Assembly (NCBI GenBank): GCA_036705565.1
Contig: JAUBUY010000028.1
From: Microcoleus sp036705565
GTDB lineage: Bacteria > Cyanobacteriota > Cyanobacteriia > Cyanobacteriales > Microcoleaceae
Strand: one strand, 5' to 3'
DNA: 64,000 bases
Positions within the stretch are counted from its first letter, which is position 1; each line of letters opens with the position of its first letter. The notes beneath the pieces are model-generated. The model was not told where the DNA came from. It made no database searches and saw nothing but the letters and a program-made list of their open reading frames with translations. Positions 1-8,274 of this stretch are shown piece by piece. The translations under genes and the position numbers were made by a program.

Positions 1-67
1 AACCGAAACAATCATAGATGCTTTGCACACTCAAATTCAGTCACCCGTAAAAAAAAACCAAGAACTT

Positions 68-77
68 ATCGAAACCT
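68..77. repeat. Target site duplication of the ISAs1 element, left copy (right copy 1446-1455)
   Basis: ATCGAAACCT is present at both junctions of the element. Removing the element and one copy restores the continuous IS5-type transposase reading ...PRTYRNLARKEYL, which fixes the borders precisely. Confidence 0.92.
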
Positions 78-1445
78 CAGGGTAAGAGCATCTTAATCAG
101 GCTTGACACAAGCACTTGAGAATCTGCATCATATAGTCATCATTCATCGCCGCTCGTTTCTTTTTTTGTCGCAAACTACGTCGGAGAGTCGTTTCTTGAT
201 TGATGGCATTAAGTGCCATTCGTCTTAGAAGAGCCAAGTTTTGAGGGCTGTTTAACGACAGAATGCGACATTGGTCTTCATTAAAAGTGACATCTAAAGT
301 CCAATGAACTTGGTTTTCAATCCCCCAATGTTGACGAATTACACGACCATTAAGCTGAGCATCCACTGGTAAAGAACTTAGGTAAAACTGTACCTCTTGA
401 GTCGTTTTGTTCCAAAGATGACGGACTCGTTCTACACAAACAATAGTCTGAATGTCAGTCCATTGTTCTTGTTTATAAAGTCCTCCTAATGCCGCCACTG
501 GCACCGCCCAAACTTTTCTAATTTCGACGCGATGATGTCCCTTTTCTGTGCGGGAATCCTGACTCACTTCAATTCCCTCAAACTGTTGAGATTTCGCCAT
601 ATCAAACCAGGTTTTAACTTGATTATAAAGAGTTGGATGATTACTTTTTAAGGTGACTACATAATCGGCTTTTTTCTGACGAATCAACCGAAGAATCTCG
701 GTTTGTGTCCCCATCGCATCAATCGTAATAATGGCTCCGGTGATGTCAATTAATTCCAACAATGCCGGGAGCGCTGTGATTTCATTTGAATGGTCTTCAA
801 CTTTGACTTGTCCCAAAACTAACCGATGTTCACTCGCCCATGCCGTCACTAAATGTAAGTTTTTTACCCCTTTTTGTCGGTCATAAGACCCTCTCAGACT
901 TTTGCCATCAATCGGGATCACTTCTTGAGCAACTGACCCGATTAATTGTTTCATCCACTGAGCTAATTTTTGCTCTAAAATTTTTGGCTCTAGCTTTTCA
1001 AAGACCCGACGGAATGTATCGTCACTTGGGATGCCATTGGGTAACTTTAAAAACTTTTGTAACCAGGTAAACTTACTGATTCCATAATTTTCCATGTCTT
1101 CCCACCCATCCGCTCCGGCTATCACAGCTAATAAGGCAATGACGAGAATATCTTTGAGTAAGTGGTGTTTGGTTCGCTCCACTCTTGGATCTGGTACGTC
1201 ATCAAAATAATTTGAAAAGCCAGCTTGTAAATCTTCCATAGAGATGGGTTTTGGCTTGTTGAACTCTTGGGATTTTGCCGTTGGCTTGGAAGGAGCGAAT
1301 CCTTTACTCATGCCCATAAACTTTTCCTTACCTTGATGACTTAGCTTTTGAGGCATTATAGAACCGTTAATGACGAGCGGGCTACCTGTGTATTTTGTTT
1401 GTTTTGTCAAGTACAATTTATACCAAATTAGATGAGCTTACCCTG
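78..1445 (-). mobile_element. ISAs1-family insertion sequence, complete
   Basis: A 1368-bp element bounded by imperfect terminal inverted repeats: CAGGGTAAGAGCATCTTAAT at the left end (from 78) and, read inward on the other strand from 1445, CAGGGTAAGCTCATCTAATT. It is flanked by a perfect 10-bp direct repeat, ATCGAAACCT, at 68-77 and 1446-1455. ISAs1-family elements are known to make target duplications of this size. The single gene inside is the transposase on the minus strand. Intact ends, an intact frame and a perfect target duplication suggest a recent insertion. Confidence 0.93.
97..1416 (-). CDS. ISAs1-family DDE transposase
   Basis: Catalyses cut-and-paste movement of its own element. 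The protein has the N-terminal DDE_Tnp_1-associated segment (PDPRVERTKHHLLKDIL) and then the RNase H-like core. The likely acidic triad is the D of IPIDGKSLRGS, the D of TIDAMGTQTEI and the E of HWGIENQVHWTLDVTF. The frame spans almost the whole element, up to the inverted repeats. The first 40-60 residues up to SMEDLQAGFSNYFDD are lysine- and proline-rich and poorly family-like, so translation may begin at a methionine further in (for example MSKGFAPS or MEDLQAGF). Length is within the family range. No inactivating change is visible. Confidence 0.92.
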   Translation of the reverse strand: MYLTKQTKYTGSPLVINGSIMPQKLSHQGKEKFMGMSKGFAPSKPTAKSQEFNKPKPISMEDLQAGFSNYFDDVPDPRVERTKHHLLKDILVIALLAVIAGADGWEDMENYGISKFTWLQKFLKLPNGIPSDDTFRRVFEKLEPKILEQKLAQWMKQLIGSVAQEVIPIDGKSLRGSYDRQKGVKNLHLVTAWASEHRLVLGQVKVEDHSNEITALPALLELIDITGAIITIDAMGTQTEILRLIRQKKADYVVTLKSNHPTLYNQVKTWFDMAKSQQFEGIEVSQDSRTEKGHHRVEIRKVWAVPVAALGGLYKQEQWTDIQTIVCVERVRHLWNKTTQEVQFYLSSLPVDAQLNGRVIRQHWGIENQVHWTLDVTFNEDQCRILSLNSPQNLALLRRMALNAINQETTLRRSLRQKKKRAAMNDDYMMQILKCLCQA

Positions 1446-2250
1446 ATCGAAACCTAGCCAGAAAAGAATACTTGACAGTAGCAAAGAAACGAAGATCATC
1501 ACTAAAAGAACGAAGAAAAGCGATTAAGAAACAACTTCAATATATTAAAAGAAATTTAGCTCATATCGAGGAAATGGGTGAGCTAACGTGGCTGAATAAA
1601 TATTATTATAAAATGCTATTAGTAGTCACAGAAGTCTACCGTCAACAGTTATGGATGTATGAAAATAAAACACATAGTATTGAGGACAGTTGGGGTAAGT
1701 TTAACACAACCCCACATCCGCCCCATCGTCAGAGGGAAAGCCGGGAAATCCGTTGAGTTTGGGGCAAAGCTGTCAGCCAGTTGTCGTAACGGATACGTGT
1801 TTTTAGACCGAATTAGTTGGGATAATTTTAACGAGTCTGTAGACTTAAAGAAACAAGTAGAAGAATTTAAACGGTTCACGGGATTCTATCCTGAATCAAT
1901 TCATGTAGATCGAATTTATCGAACCAGAGAAAATCGAGCGTGGTGCAAAGAAAGAGGGATTAGAATGAGTGGCCCCCCCTCTAGGAAGGCCCCCGACAAA
2001 TATCAGCAAGTCAACGAAAAAACAGGCTCAGTCAGACGAGAGAATTCGTAACTCAATTGAGGGAAAATTTGGAGAAGCCAAAAGAAGATTCAGCCTCGGT
2101 AGAGTGATGGCTAAACTTGGTAATACTTCTGAAACAAGCATCGCAATAACTTTTCTGGTGATGAATCTTTCTGCCCTGCTACGGCAGGCTTTTTGGCTTT
2201 TTTTCGGTCTATTTCACAACAAAAACCTTTTGTCATGTTTTTTGGCTTAA

Positions 2251-2778
2251 ATCATTGGTAAAAGCTATGTTTCGCCATCACAAGATTGACACAACTTATA
2301 TTGCCGATGCCAGCTCAAATTCACTCATCTTTCTAAATGCTGTTTTCTGACTTTTTCAGCAAGCCCTAAGTAGCTATCCAATCCTCTCGAAAAAGACAAG
2401 GTGGAAAAAGAAATCCGGTACTTTCCTATGGACAAGCTTCTCTAAAAGTACGGTTAGAGGCAGGGCTGTTTCAGGCTCCGTAGGGGCAAACCCTCGTGAA
2501 GAGTCCCGATATTTGAAACATCGATTTCATCGTCCGTGGGGGGGCGGGCACGGGGAGTAGGGGTCGCACAGCCCCTACTACAAAATCGCGATTTTCCTGA
2601 GAATGAAACCGCCCTGCGGTGAGAGGGGGATGCGGGATTATTTTTTTCCGAATCAAGAGAGTTAATGGCTACTTGTTGACATATTCATCTCAAACTCAAA
2701 ACAACAAAGCCTGAGAGCAAATGCTCTCAGGCTTTTCTAGCGGGATTTTTAACTGCTTGTTGCATCTGGCGTGCTAGC
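2251..2778. other. Intergenic region after the transposase remnant
   Basis: No convincing gene. It holds a GC-rich stretch at 2536-2580 (GGGGGGGCGGGCACGGGG followed by GTAGGGGTCGCACAGCCCCTAC, a short palindrome) of the kind dispersed through these genomes; a related GC-rich string lies at 40321-40352. The rpaA terminator hairpin is at 2706-2735. The outer end of the IS5-type remnant could not be placed. Confidence 0.5.
2706..2735 (-). terminator. Terminator hairpin downstream of rpaA
   Basis: AAGCCTGAGAGCA and TGCTCTCAGGCTT form a perfect stem of about 13 bp around a short AT loop. On the minus strand it lies 44 bp past the rpaA stop and is followed by TTGTTGTTTTG. It could also work for plus-strand transcription, where TTTTC follows. 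Confidence 0.8.
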
Positions 2779-3519
2779 TCAAGCAGAGGATTTGGTTTCT
2801 TCAGCTACTTGTTCGTTGTTGGGTAACTCCAGGCAATAACCAGCCCCGTATACGGTTTTGATGTACCGAGGATGGCGGGGATCGGGTTCCATCTTGGTTC
2901 TCAGGTGTCTGATGTGTACACGAATAGTTTCGATGTCGTCGTCGGGGTCGTAACCCCACACTTCTTTGAGAATTTCGCTGGGAGAGACTGTCTGACCGTG
3001 GCGCTGAAGCAAGCAGTGCAGCAACTCAAACTCTAGGTGGGTCAGTTTGACTGTCTGAGCGTACCAAACAGCTTCAAACCTTTCGGGGACAAGGGTCAGC
3101 GGGCCGTAATTCAGAATTTCGGAGTGTTTGGCAGCTTGGGGAATGCGGTCTGTGCGCCTTAGTAGAGCTCGCACTCGGGCTAGCATCTCTTCTAGTTCAA
3201 AGGGTTTTGTCAGGTAGTCGTCGGCGCCGGAGTTGAAGCCTTCTACTTTGTCTTGAGTTTGACTTAAGGCTGTCAACATCAAGACGGGAATGTCTGAGGT
3301 GCGCTCGTCACGCCGCAAACGCTGACATACGGTGAATCCGTCTACTCTAGGCAGCATGAGGTCTAGGATGATCAGGTCGGGGAGCAGTTGTATTGCTAGT
3401 GCCTGACCTTTGATGCCGTCTTCTGCCTGGGTGACTTCATAGCCAGCCATTTCTAGGTTGACGGCTACAAGTTCGGCGATCGCCGCGTCATCATCAATAA
3501 CAAGTATCCGGGGCATCAT
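2779..3519 (-). CDS. rpaA: Response regulator RpaA (circadian output, OmpR family)
   Basis: DNA-binding response regulator of 246 residues. RpaA is the master output regulator of the cyanobacterial clock, phosphorylated by SasA and controlling dusk genes. The receiver domain (about 3-125) has the acidic pocket D9-D11, the phospho-acceptor D53 in LIILDLMLP, and the conserved Thr (MLTAL) and Lys (LTKPFE). The C-terminal winged helix carries VWGYDPDDDIETIRVHIRH and ends KTVYGAGYCLELP. The sequence around DGIKGQALAIQLLPDL and LRRTDRIPQAAKHSEILNYG is what separates RpaA from its paralogue RpaB, whose N-terminus differs. It starts at ATG, with a second Met directly after. It stands alone, with its own terminator. 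Confidence 0.95.
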   Translation of the reverse strand: MMPRILVIDDDAAIAELVAVNLEMAGYEVTQAEDGIKGQALAIQLLPDLIILDLMLPRVDGFTVCQRLRRDERTSDIPVLMLTALSQTQDKVEGFNSGADDYLTKPFELEEMLARVRALLRRTDRIPQAAKHSEILNYGPLTLVPERFEAVWYAQTVKLTHLEFELLHCLLQRHGQTVSPSEILKEVWGYDPDDDIETIRVHIRHLRTKMEPDPRHPRYIKTVYGAGYCLELPNNEQVAEETKSSA

Positions 3520-4241
3520 TATTTATCTCACCGCTAACCGAATGGCAGATCCTACAGCCTTCTGGGGGTTCCAGGTAACTTTAACGAACAATTTTTTAAT
3601 TTTAAGCTTCATTAAGGATTATAAGGTTGATTAAGAACTTTCGGAGCTCTGTAAATATTCTTGTACTTATTATAAGCGATAACAGCGCATATCAGAAAAC
3701 TGTTTACTCCAAATCTGGCTGGGGGCAGATTTGGGGTGGGGAAGAACAGCCTTAACTTTTGCAGGGTGCGCCTAGGTCCTCACAGGCTCGCCCTAGCGGT
3801 AGTCCGCGTCTTGCATTACCCTGTTAACCGTTAACTGTAAATTTTTTAAGTTGGTTAATTTTGCTTATAAAATTTTTGTGTTTTTTGAGTGGGTATGGCT
3901 GGCTTTTTGGGGGGATTTACGGTATTATTAAATAATAATAATACAAGTAAGCTGTGGAGCATTTAAACCACTAACGATGTCAGTAGGGTGCGTCAGATAT
4001 CGCTCGCTTCCACCGACAAGGGAAACGCGGAGGACGCTCCGCACCATACAATACTATTTTAAATACTCCACAGCTTATTTATAGAAATAATAAAAACTAT
4101 TACCATTATTAAATAATGACATATAAAAGTCAAATAATCAATCCCGCAACCTGAAAAATTTTGGTCATTTTTTTGCCTGTTGGGCTAATTTTTTTCTCTG
4201 CTTGGAATCAGCAAAACAACCGATAACAAATGCTTGCATAC
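3520..4241. other. Long intergenic region upstream of rpaA and downstream of the iron permease
   Basis: About 720 bp without a supported reading frame. The first 150 bases should hold the rpaA promoter, though I cannot point to boxes with confidence. The middle contains a GC-rich repeat (CAGGGTGCGCCTAGGTCCTC from 3761) and a 130-bp palindromic element at 3948-4077. The rest is AT-rich, with ATTATTAAATAAT motifs at 3925-3942 and 4099-4117 on either side of the element. Confidence 0.5.
3948..4077. repeat. MITE-like element with 20-bp terminal inverted repeats
   Basis: TAAGCTGTGGAGCATTTAAA (3948-3967) is matched in inverse orientation by TTTAAATACTCCACAGCTTA (4058-4077), 19 of 20 bases. The interior contains GTAGGGTGCGTCAG and GACGCTCCGCACCATAC, a second imperfect inverted pair. 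There is no reading frame. Size and structure suggest a non-autonomous miniature element or a large transcript hairpin. No clear target duplication was found. Confidence 0.65.
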
Positions 4242-5204
4242 CTACTGAGGGCGAGTTTCCGATCGAGCTGGCGGAGTATTTTGGTTGGGAACAGTCGGCT
4301 TAGAACTTAATTTTTGGAAATAAAGACTGCCGATGGTGGTTAAGAATATTGTGTAAGCCGCCGCTTGGACGAGATAAAGTCGCTCTCTGTATCCAAACAG
4401 TGCTTTGAGAATCACTCCTGGAAATTGTCGATCGGGCAAAATTTCTGCTGCATTCCACACCATCGGGCCTAAAATACAAGAGTGGACTGGTGCGAGGCGA
4501 TCGTAATAAACACAAATCGCTGCATACTTGCTATTCATCTGCGACAAAATCCCAGCGGCTTGGTCAAAATGCTTGAGTGCAGATACTGCCAAACCTGCCA
4601 CGATTAACAACAACAAAATCCCCATAAACTTGAAAAACAGGCGGATATCAATTTTGACACCCCACTTGAACAGTAGCGCGCCAATGATTGCCGCCCCAGT
4701 CAAACCGCCCAAAGCACCCAAAGCGGGACTCAAACCTTGTTGAAATTGAGCGCTGACAAATATAACTGTTTCAAAACCTTCGCGCAGTACCGCAATAAAA
4801 ATTAAGCCAAATACGCCCCAGCCGGCATTGCTATTTTCTGTCAAAGCTGCTGTAACTGCTCCTTCAACTTCTGCTTTGAGAAAGCGAGCTTGCTGAGTCA
4901 TCCAAATTAGCATCCAGCTTAGCATTGCGATCGCCACAATTCCCAATACGCCCTCTAATAGCTGTTTAATGACTGGTGCGTAAGGCTGCTCAGATGTTGA
5001 TAGTGCTGCGAGCAATCCATTGAATATAACACCCACAATACCGCTAGAAGCAATGCCGACTGCGACACCTGCATAAACCCAAGAATTGAGGTTACTTTGC
5101 TCAGCTTTTTTAAGACAAGCTAGTACAATTCCGACTACTAAGGCGGCTTCTACGCCTTCGCGCAGGGTAACTATAAAAGTTGGTATGGCTTCACTAAAAT
5201 TCAT
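4242..5204 (-). CDS. FTR1/EfeU-type iron permease
   Basis: Integral membrane iron transporter of the FTR1 family, 320 residues. Two REXXE motifs characterise the family and bind iron: R15-E19 (REGVE) in the first helix and R141-E145 (REGFE). About seven hydrophobic helices are visible, for example 46-66, 86-102, 130-150 and a long pair around 170-210. The C-terminus ends in a short hydrophilic tail rich in Pro and Thr. There is no adjacent EfeO or EfeB gene, so partner proteins, if any, lie elsewhere. A ferritin-like gene lies 110 bp upstream on the same strand, so uptake and storage may be co-expressed. No Fur box was identified with confidence. Confidence 0.9.
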   Translation of the reverse strand: MNFSEAIPTFIVTLREGVEAALVVGIVLACLKKAEQSNLNSWVYAGVAVGIASSGIVGVIFNGLLAALSTSEQPYAPVIKQLLEGVLGIVAIAMLSWMLIWMTQQARFLKAEVEGAVTAALTENSNAGWGVFGLIFIAVLREGFETVIFVSAQFQQGLSPALGALGGLTGAAIIGALLFKWGVKIDIRLFFKFMGILLLLIVAGLAVSALKHFDQAAGILSQMNSKYAAICVYYDRLAPVHSCILGPMVWNAAEILPDRQFPGVILKALFGYRERLYLVQAAAYTIFLTTIGSLYFQKLSSKPTVPNQNTPPARSETRPQ

Positions 5205-5212
5205 TTTTTATA

Positions 5213-5300
5213 ATTAGGGGGCATGGTCATGGGGCATGGGTCATTGGTCATTGGTCATTGGAAATAACCAATAACCAATAACCCATAACCAATCACAATT
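5213..5300. repeat. Short tandem repeats, ATTGGTC type and its complement
   Basis: Runs of GGTCATT followed by AACCAAT-type units form an overall palindrome between the permease and ferritin-like genes (GGTCATTGGTCATTGG then AACCAATAACCAATAACC). Similar 7-base runs occur at 56449-56660 and 57715-57780. Confidence 0.75.
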
Positions 5301-5314
5301 AACTAATGATTAAA

Positions 5315-5749
5315 TCAACTATAATCCCGGAGCATTTTTTTCAGTTCTACTTGGTGTAATTCTTCTTGCCCAATTAGATTTCGGGCATATTCTTCCAAAT
5401 AAACGCTGGAGTTGGTCACGACTTCAAGTAAAGACTTATACTTTTTGAGGGCTTTTTTCTCGTGATTTAAACTTTCTTCTAACAAGTCTTTCACCGAGTG
5501 TTTGTAGGTTTCTTCGATGGGAGCAATTTTCTGACTGGGGTGTCCCTCTAAACCGGTGAGAATTTCTCCTGCTTGTTGGGCGTGGAGTAGAGATTCCGTT
5601 GCTTGTGCTTTAAAAAACTGCACGATGGGAATCCGGTTTGGCCCTGTCACCATTAGTGAATAGTGGGTATAGCGCACGACACCTGCAAGTTCCCATTCCA
5701 TGATGGTGCATAGCAGTTCCTGGGTTTTTTTCTCGTCAAGTTCTTTCAT
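5315..5749 (-). CDS. Bacterioferritin/ferritin-like iron storage protein
   Basis: A 144-residue four-helix-bundle protein of the ferritin superfamily, expected to oxidise and store iron in the cytoplasm. Helix A carries MEWELAGVVRYTHYSLM with acidic residues at ferroxidase positions. Helix B has ESLLHAQQAGEILTGLEGHP, whose E and H fit the EXXH ferroxidase motif. The C-terminal helices contain LNHEKKALKKYKSLLE and LIGQEELHQVELKKML, the second with EELHQVE, again EXXH-like. Length matches small bacterioferritins (about 155). I do not see an obvious haem-ligand Met in the usual place, so it may be a haem-free form. The neighbouring iron permease supports a role in iron handling. Confidence 0.82.
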   Translation of the reverse strand: MKELDEKKTQELLCTIMEWELAGVVRYTHYSLMVTGPNRIPIVQFFKAQATESLLHAQQAGEILTGLEGHPSQKIAPIEETYKHSVKDLLEESLNHEKKALKKYKSLLEVVTNSSVYLEEYARNLIGQEELHQVELKKMLRDYS

Positions 5750-5865
5750 TTGTTGTTTTAGAGGTAGAATGCCTTAGAGGGCGCTGTTTATAATAGCACA
5801 TTTAAGTTAAAAAGGAAAAGTAAGGTGCTGATGGCGCAGCTTACCGGAGAGATGTTGTATGTGAG

Positions 5866-6462
5866 CTAGGGGTTAACTTCTAAGGTTCCTGTAGGTTCAA
5901 ACACTACAGTAAATTTAGCGACTGGTGCTGCACTGTTACTGCTGCTAGTTTCGGAAGATTTGAGGAGATTTGGCAAAGGAGTTTCTTTGGTGTAATCCTT
6001 GGCTGGTTGATTGAGTGGCTGGAAATTGCCGTAGCTTGCGGGGCGGAACGCCATCGCCCCATCTTGACTTGTACTGACTCGATAGACTAGATTTTGATTG
6101 AACGTAGGGCTAATTTGCCAACTTCGATCGATGCGATCGTACAGTTTCAGAGTTAACTCATCTAGTTTTACGCCGTAATTTCTGCTGTCTGATTTGTTCC
6201 ATCTACCGCCTAAACTTTCTGCTGGGCTGCTGATACAGGTACAGCTTGGAGAGTATTATCTGTAGCCCTACTTGCCATAGCCGTTTCAGTAGACATATTA
6301 GTGAAAGGTACAACCTCTGGAGACTTGTCAGACAAATTTTTGGGGTTGTCAACAGCTAAACTGGAATTATTTGCAGCCGGAAGCGGACTGTTACTCGCAA
6401 TAGCTCGTTAGGCCACCCCTTAGCAACAGCATTAGCGGGATTTTGCCCCTCCATTGTCAAAG
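5866..6462 (-). pseudogene. Decayed gene with a cyanobacterial C-terminal domain
   Basis: Only the last 62 codons form a clean frame, but the same frame reads on upstream without a start codon through NYGVKLDELTLKLYDRIDRS and WQISPTFNQNLVYRVS to AMAFRPASYGNFQPLNQPAKD and ends KFTVVFEPTGTLEVNP. Upstream of about 6215 the reading jumps to another frame (TDNTLQAVPVSAAQQKV, then an in-frame TAG), and near 6410 there is a further break before MEGQNPANAVAKG at about 6453. The middle is a low-complexity Asn/Ser/Pro/Ala linker. The C-terminal pattern resembles domains I recall at the end of DUF4335-type cyanobacterial proteins; that name is a recollection. The gene is interpreted as broken by at least two frameshifts and a stop. 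Confidence 0.6.
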
Positions 6463-6567
6463 ACTTGACATGAAAACCGCGAAACATTTATTTTTGGCTA
6501 ACGCGCGGGAGCATCTGAATGAAAGCAGCCCAGCTAAAAATTGGAGTTTTGAGGCTCTCTTGCTGGG

Positions 6568-6604
6568 GGGCAGGAGGCAGGAGGCAGGAGGCAGGAGGCA
6601 GGAG
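6568..6604. repeat. Tandem 7-bp repeat GCAGGAG
   Basis: About five consecutive copies of GCAGGAG, then degenerate GGAAGA units. It is non-coding in context, and the overlapping short reading frames on both strands are artefacts of the repeat. Confidence 0.85.
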
Positions 6605-7268
6605 GGAAGAGGAAGAAGAAGTGTTTTTACAAATATGAGATGTTCCCTAACGCGCCACATTGCGATGGGAAAAGTCAATCGATTTTAGATTTGAGATGTG
6701 AGATTTTAGATTAAAGCATTAACCCAGCCCAAAAACGGATACGCTGCCACGTACAGGAGTGGTGGAAAGATCAAAATTTTAGACCCTAGTTCAAGCTCCC
6801 AGATTTATCTGTGGGGTAAATCTAAAATCTAAAATCTAAAATCTAAAATCGACTGACTTGCGCGAGATAAATACGTTCGGCAAGTTTCATCGGATACAGG
6901 TTTTTTATTTCTGGACGGATGAATTCAGGACTTGTATCCTGGATGATTTCGGTCAAAAATTTAATGTAAGTTATTCTCAAGAGTGGGAATAAAACCAATT
7001 AGGGATTTTCAGTTTTTTCTTGATATTTTTTTTTAATTATTGCTTGAGCTTGATGGTAAATACATTTTGCAGGTTAATCTGTAAACAAACATTGATCCTT
7101 TTTATCAAAAAGCTTGAATGTGGGGGTCTTCGGTACAATATCCGAATAATTCTTCAGGATTATTTAATGTTGCATTTTCATCCTCAAAACTTTGGCTGTG
7201 AAGCCCGAATCTATGTCAAATAAGCGATCGCCCGCCGCAAATCCCCCGATCGCTCGATCGCATTAATG

Positions 7269-7292
7269 CCCCCAGAGGGGGTTTTAAATTTT
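7269..7292 (+). terminator. Terminator-like hairpin in the cbiM leader
   Basis: CCCCC (7269-7273), AGA loop, GGGGG (7277-7281), then TTTTAAATTTT. It lies about 55 bp before the cbiM start on the same strand. It may stop read-through from upstream or act as an attenuator. The stem is only 5 bp. Confidence 0.4.
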
Positions 7293-7344
7293 AGTAAAAA
7301 ATAGTTGACTAAAGAGTTGGAACTTCTCTCGTTAGGATACATCA

Positions 7345-8274
7345 ATGCACATACCTGATGGTTTTCTTTCACCGCCAGTAGCCATTGCCACCGGCATAGC
7401 AAGCGCAGCAGCAATCGCAGTTGCCCTAAATCGAACCAGCGCCAGTCTTGGACTCCGACAAGCCCCAATTATGGGCTTAACTACAGCTTTCGTGTTTGCA
7501 GCCCAGATGATCAACTTTCCGGTAGCTGGTGGCACTAGCGGCCACTTGTTGGGAGGGGCGCTCGCTTCCGTCGTTTTGGGGAGCCCTTGGGCGGCAACTT
7601 TAGCGATGAGCACAGTTTTTATAATTCAAAGCGTCTTGTTTGCCGACGGGGGCATCACCGCCTTGGGAGCTAATATTTTTAACATGGGGCTAGTTGGCAT
7701 TTGGGTGGGCTGGTGGCTGTTGCAGCCATTGCAGCAACTTTTGGGAGGTTCTAGAAATCGTTTGCCCCTAGCTGCGGGTATTGCCGCTGGCCTCAGCGTC
7801 GTGGCTGCTTCGATTAGTGTGGCGATCCAATTGGCAATTTCTGGTACTGTAGGGCTCAATATCGCATTGCCAGCAATGGTAGGGGTACATATTTTAATTG
7901 GGATTGGCGAAGGGGTAATTACAGGCGGCGTGTTAACTTATCTCGTCAAAGTGCGGCCGGATTTACTGCCGGGAGAACAGCCACAATTGCAGAAATGGAT
8001 AGTGCCAGTAATCGGAGTTTTATTAATTTCCGGGGTGCTTTCACTATTTGCTTCAAGTTGGCCTGACGGGTTAGAAGCGGTAGCCGAAAAATACGGCTTT
8101 AAAGATAAAGAAGCTGTGGCGATCGAAAATCCCACTCCTTTAGCAGATTACACAGTTAAAGGATTAGAAGAACAGCCTATTGGTACTAGCATTGCTGGAC
8201 TTTTAGGGTCTGCCTTCAGCTTCGGCGCGGCTTTTGGGATTGCTCAGTTGGTGGTAAAACCTAAAGATGTCTAA
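7345..8274 (+). CDS. cbiM: CbiM/NikM-type metal-binding component with fused PDGLE domain
   Basis: Substrate-capture membrane subunit of an energy-coupling-factor transporter for cobalt or nickel, 309 residues. It begins MHIPDGFL; in this family the Met1 amine and His2 bind the metal together with the His of the GGTSGHLLGG motif (His67 here). Several hydrophobic helices fill residues 10-215. The C-terminal part (from about 225) carries WPDGLEAVAEKYGF, the PDGLE motif of CbiN/NikN-type small subunits, so the accessory component is fused. The start is fixed by the required MH N-terminus. The stop overlaps the cbiQ start by 8 bp. Cobalt against nickel cannot be decided from sequence; fused MN forms are often nickel-type. 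Confidence 0.92.
   Translation: MHIPDGFLSPPVAIATGIASAAAIAVALNRTSASLGLRQAPIMGLTTAFVFAAQMINFPVAGGTSGHLLGGALASVVLGSPWAATLAMSTVFIIQSVLFADGGITALGANIFNMGLVGIWVGWWLLQPLQQLLGGSRNRLPLAAGIAAGLSVVAASISVAIQLAISGTVGLNIALPAMVGVHILIGIGEGVITGGVLTYLVKVRPDLLPGEQPQLQKWIVPVIGVLLISGVLSLFASSWPDGLEAVAEKYGFKDKEAVAIENPTPLADYTVKGLEEQPIGTSIAGLLGSAFSFGAAFGIAQLVVKPKDV

Larger units (their letters stand above)
1..2250 (+). pseudogene. IS5-type transposase remnant, interrupted by an ISAs1 element
   Basis: Plus-strand coding sequence of a DDE transposase resembling the IS5-family enzymes common in cyanobacteria. The N-terminal part lies outside the window. Bases 2-77 read as an upstream piece ending near IIDALHTQIQSPV, and coding resumes at 1456 with LARKEYLTVAKKRRSS after removal of the inserted element and one copy of its target duplication. 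Besides the insertion there are three frame breaks: an A-run at 50-58 that is one base short, an indel near 1685-1692, and a C-run at 1973-1979 with one base too many. The later pieces carry GKAGKSVEFGAKLS, RISWDNFNES and RNSIEGKFGEAKRR, typical of the catalytic and C-terminal parts of these enzymes. It cannot make an active protein. The exact IS group is uncertain. Confidence 0.85.
6463..7344. other. Repeat-rich intergenic region upstream of cbiM
   Basis: About 880 bp with no supported gene. From left to right it holds a tandem GCAGGAG array (6568-6604), two clusters of ATCTAAAATCTAAA-type repeats (6684-6714 and 6822-6850) and an AT-rich stretch. A GC-rich block at 7225-7262 contains several CGATCG sites and is followed by a hairpin at 7269-7281 directly before the cbiM leader. 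No cobalamin riboswitch signature was found. Confidence 0.5.

Noticed and set aside
2471..2656. 61-codon frame in the GC-rich repeat
   Set aside because: It lies over a dispersed palindromic repeat and has no coding character.
2779..3519. Calling this gene RpaB
   Set aside because: The N-terminus and the stretch DGIKGQALAIQLLPDL match RpaA rather than RpaB.
6980..7344. Cobalamin riboswitch upstream of cbiM
   Set aside because: No B12-box-like sequence or matching stem layout could be found; only a short GC hairpin is present.
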